From NCBI GenBank assembly GCA_031835245.1, contig JAVKOQ010000074.1, forward strand, positions 144,400 through 208,399: a stretch of DNA of 64,000 nucleotides, in the 5' to 3' direction. The translations under genes and the position numbers were made by a program. Positions 23,401-36,275 of the stretch are shown one piece after another. Within the stretch, counting starts at the first letter, position 1; the number at the start of each line of letters is the position of its first letter. The stretch comes from Balamuthia mandrillaris. Lineage: Eukaryota > Discosea > Longamoebia > Balamuthiidae. Under the pieces are notes generated by a model. That model had not been told where the DNA came from and did not search any database. It saw nothing but the letters and a program-made list of their open reading frames with translations.

Positions 23401-25008
23401 CCTGCTTTAAGAGGTAGTTTGCCCCATTGTCTCTCTCATGAAGTCAAACGCGACTCATTGTTTTATAAAGAAATCCAAATGAGCGGCCCACTGCAAGAGA
23501 GTTGCTGAAACATCCATTCGTATCTGAGAGCGGAAAGTATGCTAACGGGGATCAGACCGAAGATATAGAAGAAACACTACAGGAGGATGGATATCTTTCC
23601 TTGGGCTCCCCACAGCTGCAACGAATTCATTCCATAGCCACATTTTCGAGCTCTTCCATGTTTTCTATACTTCCTAAGGAAATTGCCATGCACATATTTT
23701 CTTTCCTTTCAATGTCTGACATTGACTCCTTGGCACAAGTTTGTTCTCTCTTCCTTTTCTCTCTCTCTCTCTCTCTCTGTTTGACTAAATGATGCTTGGT
23801 AGGTTTGCAAGTATTGGAGCTTGTTGGTAACGGAATTGTGGCAAAGCAAGTGTGTTGCCCGTTTTGTCAACATAGGAAACAATTTAGGGGAGGCTGGAGA
23901 TGGTTCACCACGTCAAAAGAACTGGCGCAGAATGTTCCTCCAAGGCAACGCCGAACTGCATCGATGGGAGCAGCTACAAATCCCGGCTCAAACCCTGAAA
24001 GCCCACGCCAAAACCGTCTACACTCTGCAATTTATTGACTCCAAGCGATTCCTCAGCGGCAGTGATGATCGCAAGCTCAAAGTTTGGCATCTGGAGAAGG
24101 TGGCTTCCACGAACAGAGCCCGTTCCATCAAAGGCCATTCGCAAGGCATCTATTGCATAGCAATCAGCAAGACCACCAAGGCCTCTCGTTCCCGGATCAT
24201 CTTCACGGGCAGCTCTGACAAGAGCATTAGATTGTGGGATGCTCACAAGTACAAACACCTCAAAACGTGGAGCGGGGCACACGACTGGGCAATAACTAGC
24301 CTCCAGCACCAAACCTCAGGAAGCAGAGCTCTGGTTTCCTGTTCTCTGGACACCACCATCAAGCTCTGGGACATTGATAGCGGGACCGTCATTCAGAGCC
24401 TTCGTGGCCACAAGAAAGGTATTTATTGCTGCAGGGTATCACCCAGCAACAGCAACATCCTAGCCACTGGCAGTGTGGACGAGACCGTTCGCCTCTGGGA
24501 TCTGCGGGTGGGCAGCAGTGGCAGTGGCAGTGGAAGTGATTCTTCTTCTTCCGCAGAGAATGACAAGTGCGTTCGCAAGTTTGTGGGACATGCGGATGAG
24601 GTCACCACCCTCTTGTTGGAACGCGGTGCGGACGGGTCCGAGGAACGTCTCATCAGCGGCTCCGGCGATTGTACGATACGATTCTGGGATATGGGCAGCG
24701 GGCGGAGCTGGCGCACGCTGGGTTCTGTCCAGCACAGCCCGGCAAGTCCACCAACAGTCCCTCAAGAGCCCGCCAACCCCAACCAGCATAGTCACTGGGT
24801 GTGGTGCTTGGGGATGGTGGGCGAGCATCTGTGGAGCGGCTCTCAGGACACCACCATCAAGTGCTGGGATGTCAACACGGGGGAATGTTTGAAGACCCTC
24901 TCCGGCCACAAGGGCACTGTCTTTTCCTTGCAGGCCAGCAAAGGGGTGCTCCTCTCGGGCAGCAAGGACCACACCATCAAGATTTGGCGTTTGCCTTCTC
25001 CCGAATAA
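20424..25008 (+). CDS. mkkA: MEK-kinase-like protein: PB1, Ser/Thr kinase, F-box, WD40 repeats
   Basis: Seven exons (20424-20528, 20633-22725, 22782-22915, 22996-23161, 23231-23413, 23471-23738, 23803-25008) close in phase on 1384 residues. A PB1-like domain (about 36-120) opens with [17 protein letters not shown] long Ser/Pro-rich linker ends in an acidic run. The kinase (about 650-910) has the glycine loop [14 protein letters not shown] lysine, HRDIKGAN, DFG and WWMAPEV, typical of the STE11/MEKK group and apparently active. An F-box ([14 protein letters not shown], about 957-985) and about seven WD40 repeats (about 1040-1384, with repeated GSxDxTIKLWD units) follow. Dictyostelium MEKKalpha joins the same kinase, F-box and WD40 parts; the N-terminal PB1 domain is the extra feature. 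Likely a MAP3K coupled to SCF-type ubiquitin ligase recruitment. Confidence 0.92.
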
Positions 25009-25940
25009 ATGAGAGTAAACTGAACCCTAAAACCGAGCAAAGAGTTGTTGAGACAGGCCTTCTTTGCGAGTCAGAAGAGTTTGGAGGGGATTTATGCTTG
25101 CTCTACGGGGAGGCACCCGAAAGGATAGCGGAACGCATTTCTTGGTCCTGGTCGTCAAGCTACATCCCCAGTTTTCTTGGCATTCCAACAAAAGGTGCTC
25201 GCAGTGAGGTAAATTGATGGTTTAAATGAATGAAAGGCCCCCCAAAATAAAAACAAAAATTAAATGAACGTAGCTGGTCGTAGATGAGCGCACAGGTTTT
25301 GGGTGAAGCAATAAAGAGGGAGGGGAGCAAAGAAAGAAAGAAGAAACCCAACAAAACTATTTGTTAATTTAGCTTTTCTTGCAAAAGGAACAGCAGAGAG
25401 CAAATCAAAAAAAAAAAGCGCAAGAGGAGGCGGAAGAGAGAGGAAAAGCAAAACAGGGTAGAAAGAGAGAGAGAGAGAGCAAATAATCCAACGGAAGCGA
25501 TCCAAAGGACCTTGGACGCTACCCCTTTTTGCTTTCTTGAGCGCTACCTTTTTTTTTTTGATCTTCTTCTTTCCGCTCCAACCATTCATTGCGAAGCGAA
25601 AAACACAACCGCTTTTTTTTTCCCTTTACAACAAAACAAAAAAATATAAAGGAAGGAAAAAAAAAATAACCGTCCTCCCCTTCCCATTCACAAACGGACA
25701 ACGGAACTACAACTGTTACTGTAGTAGCGACAGACAACCAATACTACCAACGTATGACTTCATACTCCCCTCCTCCTCCCCCTCCTCCTTCCCTCCTGTT
25801 CGTTCATTCTGCTGCGCACACAAACAAACAAACAAACAAATATTACTAACAACAGGGACATTTTTCGGATTGATCCAATCGATTGCAAGTTTGCTACGCG
25901 AATACCTTCTACGCAACCACCTCTTTTTTTGTTGGTTCTG
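25009..25940. other. Spacer between the kinase and TMEM131-like genes
   Basis: About 930 bases with no supported exon. The first 200 bases are probably kinase 3' UTR. A GA run (25458-25480) and many A or T homopolymers follow, ending in the leader of the next gene. Confidence 0.5.
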
Positions 25941-28900
25941 ATGACGGATCAAGGAGAGATGGGCAAGTGGAAAAGCTATTCTGTTCCTCCACCTCCTCTG
26001 GACACTGTTTGTTCCTTTGGAGAGGAAGCCAACGACCCTAGCGATGGGTGGACGTCTTCCTGGCTCTGGAACGGCCTGATGCACTGCCTCTTCATGCTGA
26101 CTTTCCTGCTCTCCTTCCTCTTCTTGGATGCGGAGGATTTTCACTCGGTGGCGTGGCTTGACCCCAAGAGAAGAAAGGAGGTGGAGAGGGAAAGGGAAAG
26201 GGGTGTGGTGGCTGCTCTGGTCAACAACAGCAACGAGGCGGCGGGTCAAGAGCAATGCGAAAAGGAGAGGGGAAGGAGAGAGCAGATGAAGCAAAAACAG
26301 GGAGACAGCAGCAGGGAGCCAAGCATAGATGCTCTCAAGAAAGGATCCGCTCCCAAGAGAAAAAGAAGGAGGGAAGGAGGCAAAGAGGCTCCTTCTCATC
26401 TCCACGGCCATCACTCTCCTTCTCATGCTGTGCCTCGTCGACGCTACCACCGTTATTCCTCTACTTCTTCCTATTTCCTCTTCTCTGCATTCTCTCTTTC
26501 TTCCTTCCTTTGGTTCTGCCTTCTGTTGTGTACCATAACCCTCTCCCTCACCCCTTCCACTCCCTCTTTCTTCGTCCTGCCTTCCACTCTCTCTTCCTTG
26601 TTCTTCCTGGCACCTTTGTCTAGCTCCGCCACCCAACAACATTACCCTGTTATGGCCGCGCCAGTGCTTCTAGCCAACGCACAGCAAGTTGAGCCACCAA
26701 CTGACCTGCCTTCGGGTCCTCAACACCTGAATCAAGTCAACCTCCTGTGGTGGGGTTCGTGTTTTCTTTCTTGGTCCATTGTTGGAGGAAGTGTGATCCA
26801 TCAGTTCTTTCCAGATCTTTGATCTTTACCACTCACTCACTTTCGCTCTTTCTTTTGAGCAGAACCAGATTCAGAAAAAGAGGCACCAGCAACAGCACCT
26901 AGCGCTGCTGACTTTCACCAGGGTTTCTTTGACCACTTTGTACACAGTGAAGAGTTTGGGGAACCCTTACCCCAAAGCGGCGTACGGAAGATCACTCATG
27001 TTGCGGCGAGCCATCGCAGCGCAGATCTTTATGAGTTTGTTCCGGAGAGGTACTTGCTCACTTTTCTTTTGCACGATGATAACTCTCTTGTTTAGTCATC
27101 TGCTTCTCCACTTGCTCACTCAAATTTGTTATACAGTCGACGAGTGGTGAGAAGAGGGGAAGCGGTAGGAGGGACGGATACTGGTACACAATACCCAAAT
27201 ACTCATTTTCAAGTGGCGATCATACCCCCTTTCTTGGATTTCAAAGAGCGGTAAGAAGCTATCCAGCAGTGCTTTTAACGTTCAAACTATTTCTCACTCT
27301 GCTTATTTTTTCATTTTTCGTTATGCTCAGACCGGTTTGCATGCCTGCGGTCGAGTCGATCAGTATAATCAATACTTCTGAAAGAGACGGCTTACATCTC
27401 TTTTCTATAGCGTCAGAGAGCGTTCATTTCCATTCTTCTTATTTCAAACAATCGGTTCGTCCCACTACCATCACAATTCATTGATAACTTTGAGTCTGTT
27501 TGCTCAACCACGTTGTGTTTGTGTATTCAACATAGGTCATTCCTCCTTTGGGAAATACAACAGTGAGCATTGTTTTTCTTCCTCGGACAGTTGGAGTTGT
27601 AGAAAACGACATAATCCTTCAAAGCAGCGTGGGCAACGTGGCTTATAGGGTTCTCTCTTCTTACTGTCCACTTTTTCTCTCCACTCAAACGAGTTAGCTT
27701 ACCCGTTGTTATTGCTGATAGGTTTATGGACAAGGAGTTCAAAATCCCTACAAGTTGCAACCCTTCGTTGGAGTTAAGGTTCCTGCAGACGTGACCTACA
27801 GTCCTCCTATTGAGATGTACAACCCCAACGACGAGCCCCTTCAGATCAAGGAGGTTTTTACCAGTGGAGGCTTTCTACACCTTACTCTTCCAAAAGGAGA
27901 AGATCCTCACACTATTTGGGTAACGTTTTATTTTTCAATTTTTTTGTTTTTACTTTTGCGCCATGTTTTCTAAATGAGACGCTCTTGATTTCTGATTTGC
28001 AGACCATTCAGCCTCATACCAAAAAACCTATTGTTAAGCTGGCATTTGTGTCACAGCAACCCGGCAAGTATACAGGCTATGTGAACATAAAAACGGACCA
28101 GGACAACATGATTCTTCACGTGGACGTTCTGGTGGTAAAAGGGGGGTTGCATCGTACACCGGAAGAACTGGACTTCGCAACTTTGACGTCAACATCGGAT
28201 CAGCGACAAACCTCTCTAGTGCTGCTCAATTCTGGAGATTCGCCAGTCCAGGTATCAGAAATTTTCCCACTCACTCCAGACCCTCATCTGCAAGTTGACT
28301 TTACTCGCACTGTGATACCTCCTGCATCGGTAAATATCTTTGTTTGCATCTACTGTCTCATTTTCTTTTGTACTCAATCTATTTTTCCCAAACAGGAGAA
28401 ACAAATTGCTACTTTCACATATTCTGGAAGAAACGAAGGCCAATTTACTGGAAAGGTTTATTATTATTTTTTTCATCCTCCCTTCCAAGCTCACATTTCC
28501 CAACCGGTATAGTTGTTGCTGAGGACAAACGACACCAATCCTGCAAATGCACGGATGGAAATTCCATACAAAGCACGAGTGTTGCACGGGTAAGCTTATC
28601 ATTGCTTGTCACAACTGTTCATTAATTTTTCACTCTACTTAATGCTCATCCTTGTTCTTGTTGTCGCAGCTCTTTGGGCTACCATCCCCTAAATACAACA
28701 TTTAGTGTTGGGAAGCCTCCGTTTGAGCCGGTAGTACAAAGCTTAGTCTTTACAAATAAGTTCAGCGTGCCTTTGGTTTTCTATTCTGCAGAAATAGAAG
28801 ATCCAAATTTCGAGGTCGTGAACTTTCGCCCTGGCACTACTGCTCAACCCGGGGCATCATGGGTACTTTATAATTGTTTACTATCGTCAAAACTGTAGCC

Positions 28901-31900
28901 CGTTTTTTACCATATTTTTCTTTGATTATTAGCCTCCTGTGACTATCTCATTTTTGGCAAACAGCACGGACATGATGTATTCCACTGAATTAGCGCTTTC
29001 AACCAACGCCTCAGTAATACGGATTCCGCTTTATTGCTATCATGGCCGCTTAACTTACTCCGTCACTGATGCTTCCGATCCCGAGATCCTATCCAATGAC
29101 AAGGTATTTTGCTTGTTTGGTCTCTTTCCTTTTTTTTTTCGGCTATCAACTCACCGCATTTTTCAATGTGTAGATCGATTTCGGAATGCTAGGAGTGAAT
29201 GAGATTCGCAGTAGAAGCTTTAATCTGACGAATCCCAATCCTGTTCGCGTTGCGATCTACTCACTTCACACGGATATAGATGGCTTGCTGATTAAACTGG
29301 ATAGTGTATGGAATAGCAATGGCTATGCTATGCATACGGGGTCGGGTCGAGGAGAGATTTCTAACTCGCGGCCTACCCTGAACAACAATCCAAGGTTCGT
29401 ATGCTCTTCTCACTTCTCACTCTTGGGGATTTCGTCTCATTCTCTACCACAGCAAACAAGAGCAACCATTCCTTGTGCTTGAGCCAGGGAACAGTGCTAT
29501 TTTTACAGCTGAACTCTCTAGTTCGAGGTACGTTTTTTAGCTAGTGGTGATATTGAACAGACAAATACGTGTTGGTTTTGTTAATATGTTTGTGTTTTAG
29601 GGAGGAACAAAAAACAGGCTCTATCCTTGTAAAGACCCCCTACGAAAACCTTTCCATCCCAGTAAACTTCCACAGCGTTCAAGGAAGTCTAACTATTACC
29701 CCTCCGCTCATTCGCTACGATCAACCCGCTTTTCCCGGTCGCGTGCTGAACAAGACGATAAGCGCCAAAAGCACTTATGGGTAAGAGAAATTTTCTTTCT
29801 TTGGGTTACCTTCTCCCTACAATTATATGTATTTTTAACGACTCTCTTGTATTTTTTATTTATTTATTTATTTTTTTTTCGGAAACAAATTTTCCAGTCG
29901 AGCGATCCAAATTTTATCCGTCACAACGTCCGATCCGCGGTTGGTGCCTATACTAACGCATAACACACTGGAGCCAAACACCAAGGTGGAGATAGGCTAC
30001 ATTCTGTTTGATCCCTCGAAGGTGCCAGCAGAAGACAACTACCTGTCCGAACTTGATACATCTGCACAAACGGAGCTTTCGAAATTTAGGGAACCTTTAA
30101 ATCGTCAGGATTTGCAGGCCCTTCAGCGGAGAGAGCAGATATGGAAGCGGCTAACAGAAAATGAGGAAGCGAGCAACGGTATCGTGGAGGTTAGGGGCAG
30201 TCTTACTGTAAATACCGATGTTATTATGGGCTATACCCTGGCTATCCGCGCTCAACTCGTTAAGCCATCTGTAGTAACCACTCCAACTATTGATTTTTCC
30301 TTGACTCAGGTACGTTTTGGCTACCTCTGTCTTCTTGTTTCCGCATTCTGTACAGGTTCTCATTTCTTATTTCGAAATAGGTGGGATTTGCTGCGCAGCA
30401 TAACATTGGGCTCGTTAACCCTTCCGATCATCCTTTACATGTTCAGCTACTCCCCCTTCCAGAGCAAAATCCTGGGACGAGTTTAGAAGAAGGTGAAGAG
30501 GACGAGACACTAATGCCAGTGTCTCCCACTGCGTCTTCCTTCTATCTTCCTCCCGCTGCATTAGAGGAGCGGATCGTGCCACCTCATACAGTAATCGACC
30601 TTGGTCCCATCTTTTTCAATCCACTCAACTTGGAGAAGATGAACGTGACCCTCTATGTTAAAAACAATCTCACCATTGTGGATAACATTCTGCTAATTGG
30701 AGAGGGTGGGAGCGGGCGCCTTCAGTTCTTTGAAGAACGTAAAGGAGAACTTGACGAGCTGCTGTTCGCTCTCGATCGGTCCCTTCTTAGTCACTGCACT
30801 TCTAATGGTAACCTCCTTTTCACTTTTTTTTTCAAATCACCTCGACTGACATTTTCGTTTTGCTTCGGTTTCCAGACCCCTCCGTTTTTGAGAGAAAGGA
30901 AGTTAAGGTAACAAAGAAATTCGTAGCAACAAACGTTGGCAATCTTCCACTTGATATCGAGTCCATTGGGATACAAGGCTATAAATGGTTGGTTGTGTAT
31001 TATCACTATATTCGATATCATTGAGCGCCAATTCTAATACTTCATTTATTCTCTGCTAGTCGTGGTTATGGCTTTGAAGTGCAAGAGTGTGGCAGTCGTT
31101 CTCTGAAGCCAGGCGAGCAACTGGAGTTAACGATCACTTTCCGACCCGACTTTTCTTCTTCGCTGGTGCGGAGGGAGCTTACCGTGGAAACAGTACAAGG
31201 AGACTACACCTTTTCTTTGGTGGCCACGTTGCCTTATGACCTTTTGCCACTTTGTGTGGATTCTCAACCTCACACGCAGCTGGAAGAAACCATCAAGAAC
31301 ACTGTCAAGGGCTTTATGGTGATCATGTTCGTCATCATGTCCGTCATCATCATCAAGGAGTACTTTCCTCCCGAAGCCAACAAGCAGTTTTCCATATCTG
31401 CCAAGTTTGCTTACGACAACGGGGAATCCTCTCTGCCTACCTCCAATACCTTCTCTTCCTCACCTTCCATCCTTGCCTCCTCCTTTTCCCACCAACTCTC
31501 TTGCAAACCCCACAACCATTCTCACTATCCTACTCCAAATGCTCACCAATCTACCACTTCTGCTTCTACCTCCCCAGTGACACCCGAATCCTGTGCCACA
31601 ACCGGACCAGGAAAACCGCCCCACAACACGGCGCCCAGTAAAAACAAATCCCAACCAGCCAACAAGAATAACAACTCTTCTGTTACGCTGCGAGAAGATG
31701 TCGAACGCGTGCTAGGATTGGCATCCATCACAGAACTTCCACCGAGCGCAACAAGCCCTTCCAACCCACCCTCTGCCCTTCCTTCTAATACCAGCACCTC
31801 CACCAAGCCACAACAGCGCAAAAGCAAGCAAGATAACGAGTCCTCAAGCAGGGGTAGTGCTAAGAGCGCTTCTGCTGCTCACTCGGTACCAACCAACGCT

Positions 31901-34651
31901 GCTAAAGACGCACCCAACAATACTAAACAACAACCAAGTGCACGAAAAAAGGGAGGTGCAAGCCCTCCTGCTGAAGATAATAAGGCGAGTCCTGATAACG
32001 GTACTGCTCAGCAAGTCACCTTCGACTCTTCGGCAAAATCTCCTTACAGCAGCAATGTACCAGCACCGAAGGCTCAACAGCAACAAACGGAGAAAGCTTT
32101 AGCTGCTGCGCGCCGGACCAGGAGCAAGAGCGATAATCATAAAGGCCCTGTTACGAATCCGCCTGATTCAAAAGCTGCCTCTACTTTCCGCTCACAGAAG
32201 GACGTTGCTCTCGATTCTTCTGCTGCTGCTACTGCTACTGCCACAACCGTCAACGGTCACGTTGTCGCTCAAAAAGTAGCCGGAAAGAAGCACAAAAAGC
32301 AGCCACAGCAGCCACAGCAGCTACAACAGCCACAGCCACAACAACACCTTGCCAGTGCTCGCCCAGCTTCCTCAGGATTTGCTCCCGTCCCAATCCTTCA
32401 TCCACCCAAGTCACAAGTAGATGCGGATAGAGAGAAAGAGAGGGAAAGAGCGAAACGAGAAATGGAACGCAGAAAGGAAGAGCAAGTGCAGCAGCTTCAT
32501 CAACAGCAGCTTCTTCGCAAGTTGGAGCTTGAAGCCAAGGCTAGGTCTGCCGCCAGCAGTGGCAACAAAGGAAACGCAGCACAAGCAACCCCTCCTTTTG
32601 CTGCCCTTCCTAAGAGCAGCGGCAAACCATCTAAGACAAAGCTACCTTCCAAGCCCTCTGTTGTTCTTCCGCCCTCTCAAGTGCCCCCTGCCAGTGTACG
32701 TGGCGTGAATCTTTCTTCTCAGCACATCATGAAGACACCGACCGCATCATCGGGTCGATCTCACACCCCACCCAATGACACTACCAATTCGTTTGGTAGT
32801 AGCAAGCTTGGAGGACTGCCGGGCCATAAAACTTCTGCCTCGTTTGATCACAAGCCGTCGTCTAGAGGAAAAGATGAAGACAACAGGATCAAAGAGCAGA
32901 AAGAAAAAGGAAGAGAGCTCTTGCGACTAATACAAGGAGGAGCAGGAAACGACGTCAGTCATCACGCTTCCGCCAAGGATGGCCCTGCTCCCTCTTCGTG
33001 GGCCTCTGGTTGCTGGCCAAAGGACGCTCCTACAAAGAGTGCAGAGTCCGGGAGTGGAGTTTGCAAGGATCGAAGAATGCCACAAGGTCTTATGCCTGCA
33101 ACTCCTCTTTCCCATCTCAGTTCGGATGGTTTGCTTCCGACACCATCGCTGCCGTTGATGGGAGGAAATAGGCCAACCGCCACTCTGCCTTCTCCCTCCT
33201 CTCCTGCTGGATTGGGTGTAATGGACACTCTGGGTGATGAGCCACACCAATCCGCACGAAAGCCTAATCATCCTGGAGTCATAGGAAGCAGAAACAGGTC
33301 CAACTCTGGACTTGCTTCTTTCTCCTCCTCTGCTAGCTTCAATAGTAACAACTCTGCTATGTCAGCACCGATCGGCATCATGAAGGAACCAACCACTGCA
33401 ATGAAGTACGGGCGAAGCGCGGCAATCGACAAGTTCAAAAAGGCAGGTGATCGCGAGATAGCCTCCTCTCCGCCGGCAACTCCTATTTGGGATATGTTTG
33501 ATTCTTCCACTCCCAGTCACCATTCCAACAGAGTAGAGCGCAGTGGTTCTTACCATGATCACCATCATTATCACCGTCACGACATCAGCAGAGGAGTATC
33601 TTTGGCAGCTCCAGGAGCAGGAACTGAAACAGGAGGTGGTGCTGGTGGCCTATTTGCTCAGCCACCCACTCGCTCTTACTCTGTTCCACCCGCAACTGAC
33701 TCTGTGGAGACACTCCATGATCATGTTTCCAGTTCTTCGCAGTACTCCCATCACAATGCGTTGGCGCTGGGTTGGGGCACCGCTGATTCGCTCTTCTCCC
33801 GCAGCCAGTTTCCTCAGTCAAGCCCTTCCTCCACCTCACCCTCTCCTCCCTCTTCTCCACTGTCCTCTCTCTCGTCGTCAGCCTCCTCCCTGCCACCACT
33901 CGGCTATCAGTCCGGGTCCTGTTCTTCATCGACGTCCGCTTCTATGGGCAGCCTGCCAACCTTCTTCAACAGCGGGGCTGGTGCAGTGGGTTCTCCTCCC
34001 ACCTACTCAGCAGCTTCCTCCTCTGCCTCCCCTGCCACCTCGCCTTCCTCCTACCGTCGCCGCATGACCGACGGAGATGCTTCCTACTTGCCTTCATCCT
34101 CCACCAACATCTCCTCCACTTTGGCGTGCACCGCTGTTACTCGTCCATCCACCTTTTCTCCACCACATCCCCCACCAATCTCCCCTCCGCAGACCAACGC
34201 CCAGCTGCAATCTCCAATGACACAGGAGGGAACTGCGGCATCAGCAGCTGCCCTCCAAATGCCAATGTTGCTGGGCAGTGCCTCTTACGATCTTTTTCAA
34301 GGCTACCACCATCCATTCCCAATGGGCGGAGGCCTTACGCCCTTCTATACGGCTCTTCCCTCCTCTGCCACCAGCGCCTCTGTTTCCACTACCTCTGTCG
34401 TTGCCTCAACAGCCAACAACAATGCTCCGGGCGGCAGTAAGCCTCATTCCCATCAACACCCAGACCCTCATCACCACCACGATGTAGATGAGTTGGTCGA
34501 TTTTGAGCAGCACAGCGACCTTGTCAAGGAGTCGGCTCCCTTCTTCCCGTCGTTCTTCTCGGCGTTCCAACCGCCGCTGCCCGCCCCCTATGCTGACGAA
34601 GAGAATGAAGCTGCTGCTGTGCCTATTTCTTATGAGTTCAAATTCGAGTAG
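25941..34651 (+). CDS. TMEM131-like single-pass membrane protein with long cytosolic tail
   Basis: About 18-20 exons. The luminal part carries repeated Ig-like PapD-L modules in the TMEM131 order: a block of IPPFLDFKERPVCMPAVESI type (about 27220-27350), then VIPPLGNTTVSIVFLPRTVGVVENDI (27540-27610), then GQGVQNPYKLQPFVGVKVPA and IEMYNPNDEPLQIKEVFTSGGFLHL (27750-27890), and more modules to about 31230. A single membrane segment, FMVIMFVIMSVIIIKEYF, lies at 31315-31370. It is followed by a tail of about 1090 residues, very rich in Ser, Pro, Gln and Ala. Human TMEM131 uses such luminal modules to bind procollagen and its tail to engage TRAPP for secretion; the cargo here is unknown. Exons 25941-26754 and 26863 onward join in phase. 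The start is uncertain: the first exon contains two candidate hydrophobic segments and another frame there holds a signal-like KRLLLISTAITLLLMLCLVDA-type stretch. Confidence 0.85.
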
Positions 34652-35364
34652 TTTTACGGCGGCGCCAAGAGCAGGCCGATCAACGGGACAACCACAGCCC
34701 ATCTAACGGAAAGCTGAAGAGAAGGAAGACGAGGATGAGGGCGAAACCTCCCCTTCCCATAAACATGTTCCTCCTCTCTTAAAAACCACATTTCCCACCC
34801 CACCGCTACCACCTGATATGGTTATTGTTGGCCCTGTTCCCAATAATAATCCTACTCTCGCTCTCTTCTTTGTCACCAAAAATACTCTCCTATGATCTGA
34901 GTGGTACTAATCCACGCCCAGAGTTGCGACCCGATGTCTTGTGTTTGCATTAGTCTCAGCTGCACAGATTGCTGGGGTAGTAGCACTCATAATATCAGAT
35001 GCAAATCCTCAACTGAAGCACCGAGTGCATGCAGCAGCCGAAAGTGGTGCATCTAAAGCAATGAAATCAATCTTATGGCCAGAGCAACCAACAGTTGGTG
35101 ATTCAGAGGAGAACAAGGGTGATAACAAGTCAAGATTAGAGCATTACTGCCACCTGTAAGCTCATTCATGTGAATGATGCTAGTAGTCATACCATGGAAC
35201 CACTTTGCAATGATACATTGCTGCCTCCTCTTCTTCTTTCCTACAACCACCCACCCACCCACCCACCAACCAACTATTTTCCTATCCCATTTTTTTTTCC
35301 CCATTTTAAATCCGCCACAACTACCACCACAACCACCACCACGACAACAACGACAGAGAGCGGA
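34652..35364. other. Spacer with a possible orphan exon
   Basis: About 710 bases after the TMEM131-like stop. A + strand open stretch at about 34922-35159 reads ...ALVSAAQIAGVVALIIS... then a charged tail ending in a stop. It looks protein-like (one hydrophobic segment), but no upstream exon or family was recognised. The last 100 bases before the next start carry ACC/CCA repeats. Confidence 0.3.
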
Positions 35365-36115
35365 ATGAAAACCAACCAACGAGCACAACCACAAGCAACT
35401 GGTGGAGAGGGAGGAGGCAGAGCATCTTCAACGGCGACGCAGCACCAGCAGCCTGCTCTTGCTGCCAGCGGCAGCCGCGCAAAAGGTGTGAAGGTGGACC
35501 CCTCCAGAAAAGTGAAAGAAGAAGAGAGCAGGCGATTGGAAGCTTTGCTTGGGGACTGTGGCAAGGCCATCGACTCCATGCTTGCTCACTCCAAGCAAGA
35601 GGAGGTAACACCTGCGCTCCTCTTTCTTTCGAACTGTTATTGATGGCCTCGCTTGGTAGGTCATCACAAAGGCTGCCAAGTCGTTTGCTCAGTGCGAAAA
35701 AAGTTGCACAAAAACAGAGAGGGTGAGCTGCACCACCGCTTTTCTTTTTTGCTGCTGTGGAGAAAAAGCTCATCTGACACCCTCACTTAGATGCTTCACC
35801 AAATGCAAGCTGACTTGAACCAACTGCGCGCTCAGTACGCTTCTCCCTGCTTCTCTCTGCTCTCCGCATACCTTTCTCTATGTGCCCACTCCGCTTACGT
35901 AACTGACGGATTTGCGTTTTAACTTTTGGCTGCTGAGCAGTCGGAAACGAGACCTAGCATCAAGGTAGTACATGCTTGTGCCTCTCTCTCTCACCTCTAA
36001 ATGGCGTTTTAATAGCACGGCAAAGGTGCCCAAGCTAGTGGAAAAGTACAAGGAATTGCCTAGCGTCTCAGGAGAGGTTTGGGAGCCCAGCCGTGGGTTC
36101 CAATATTTAAAGTAG
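35365..36115 (+). CDS. Small coiled-coil protein, unrecognised
   Basis: Five exons (35365-35604, 35660-35722, 35791-35834, 35941-35964, 36016-36115) close in phase on 156 residues. A Gln/Ala/Gly-rich head of about 45 residues is followed by a predicted coiled coil from about residue 50 to 130 (RRLEALLGDCGKAIDSML, KSFAQCEKSCTKTERML, ADLNQLRAHRKRDL). The end is WEPSRGFQYLK. Spacing of the helices is reminiscent of small subunits of BLOC/BORC-like or other coiled-coil complexes, but no family signature is clear. The intron phases and the 24-base exon support a real gene. It converges with the C2-domain gene, whose stop is 160 bases away. Confidence 0.6.
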
Positions 36116-36275
36116 GACCCCAATGCCTACTCGACTCTGTACAGTCAGGTTGCAAGCTCCCACAGATGCTATGCGTTTCACTCTTTATTTATAACGTTGT
36201 TGTGGAATCACAACTGGCGATGTGCACCACAACCAAGTTGCTCTCAATGTCTCGAGTTGAGGGTTGGGCAGTGGC

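Noticed and set aside
35660-36115. Assigning the small coiled-coil gene to KXD1 (KxDL family)
   Set aside because: Helix spacing is similar, but the diagnostic KxDL block and following residues do not match well enough.
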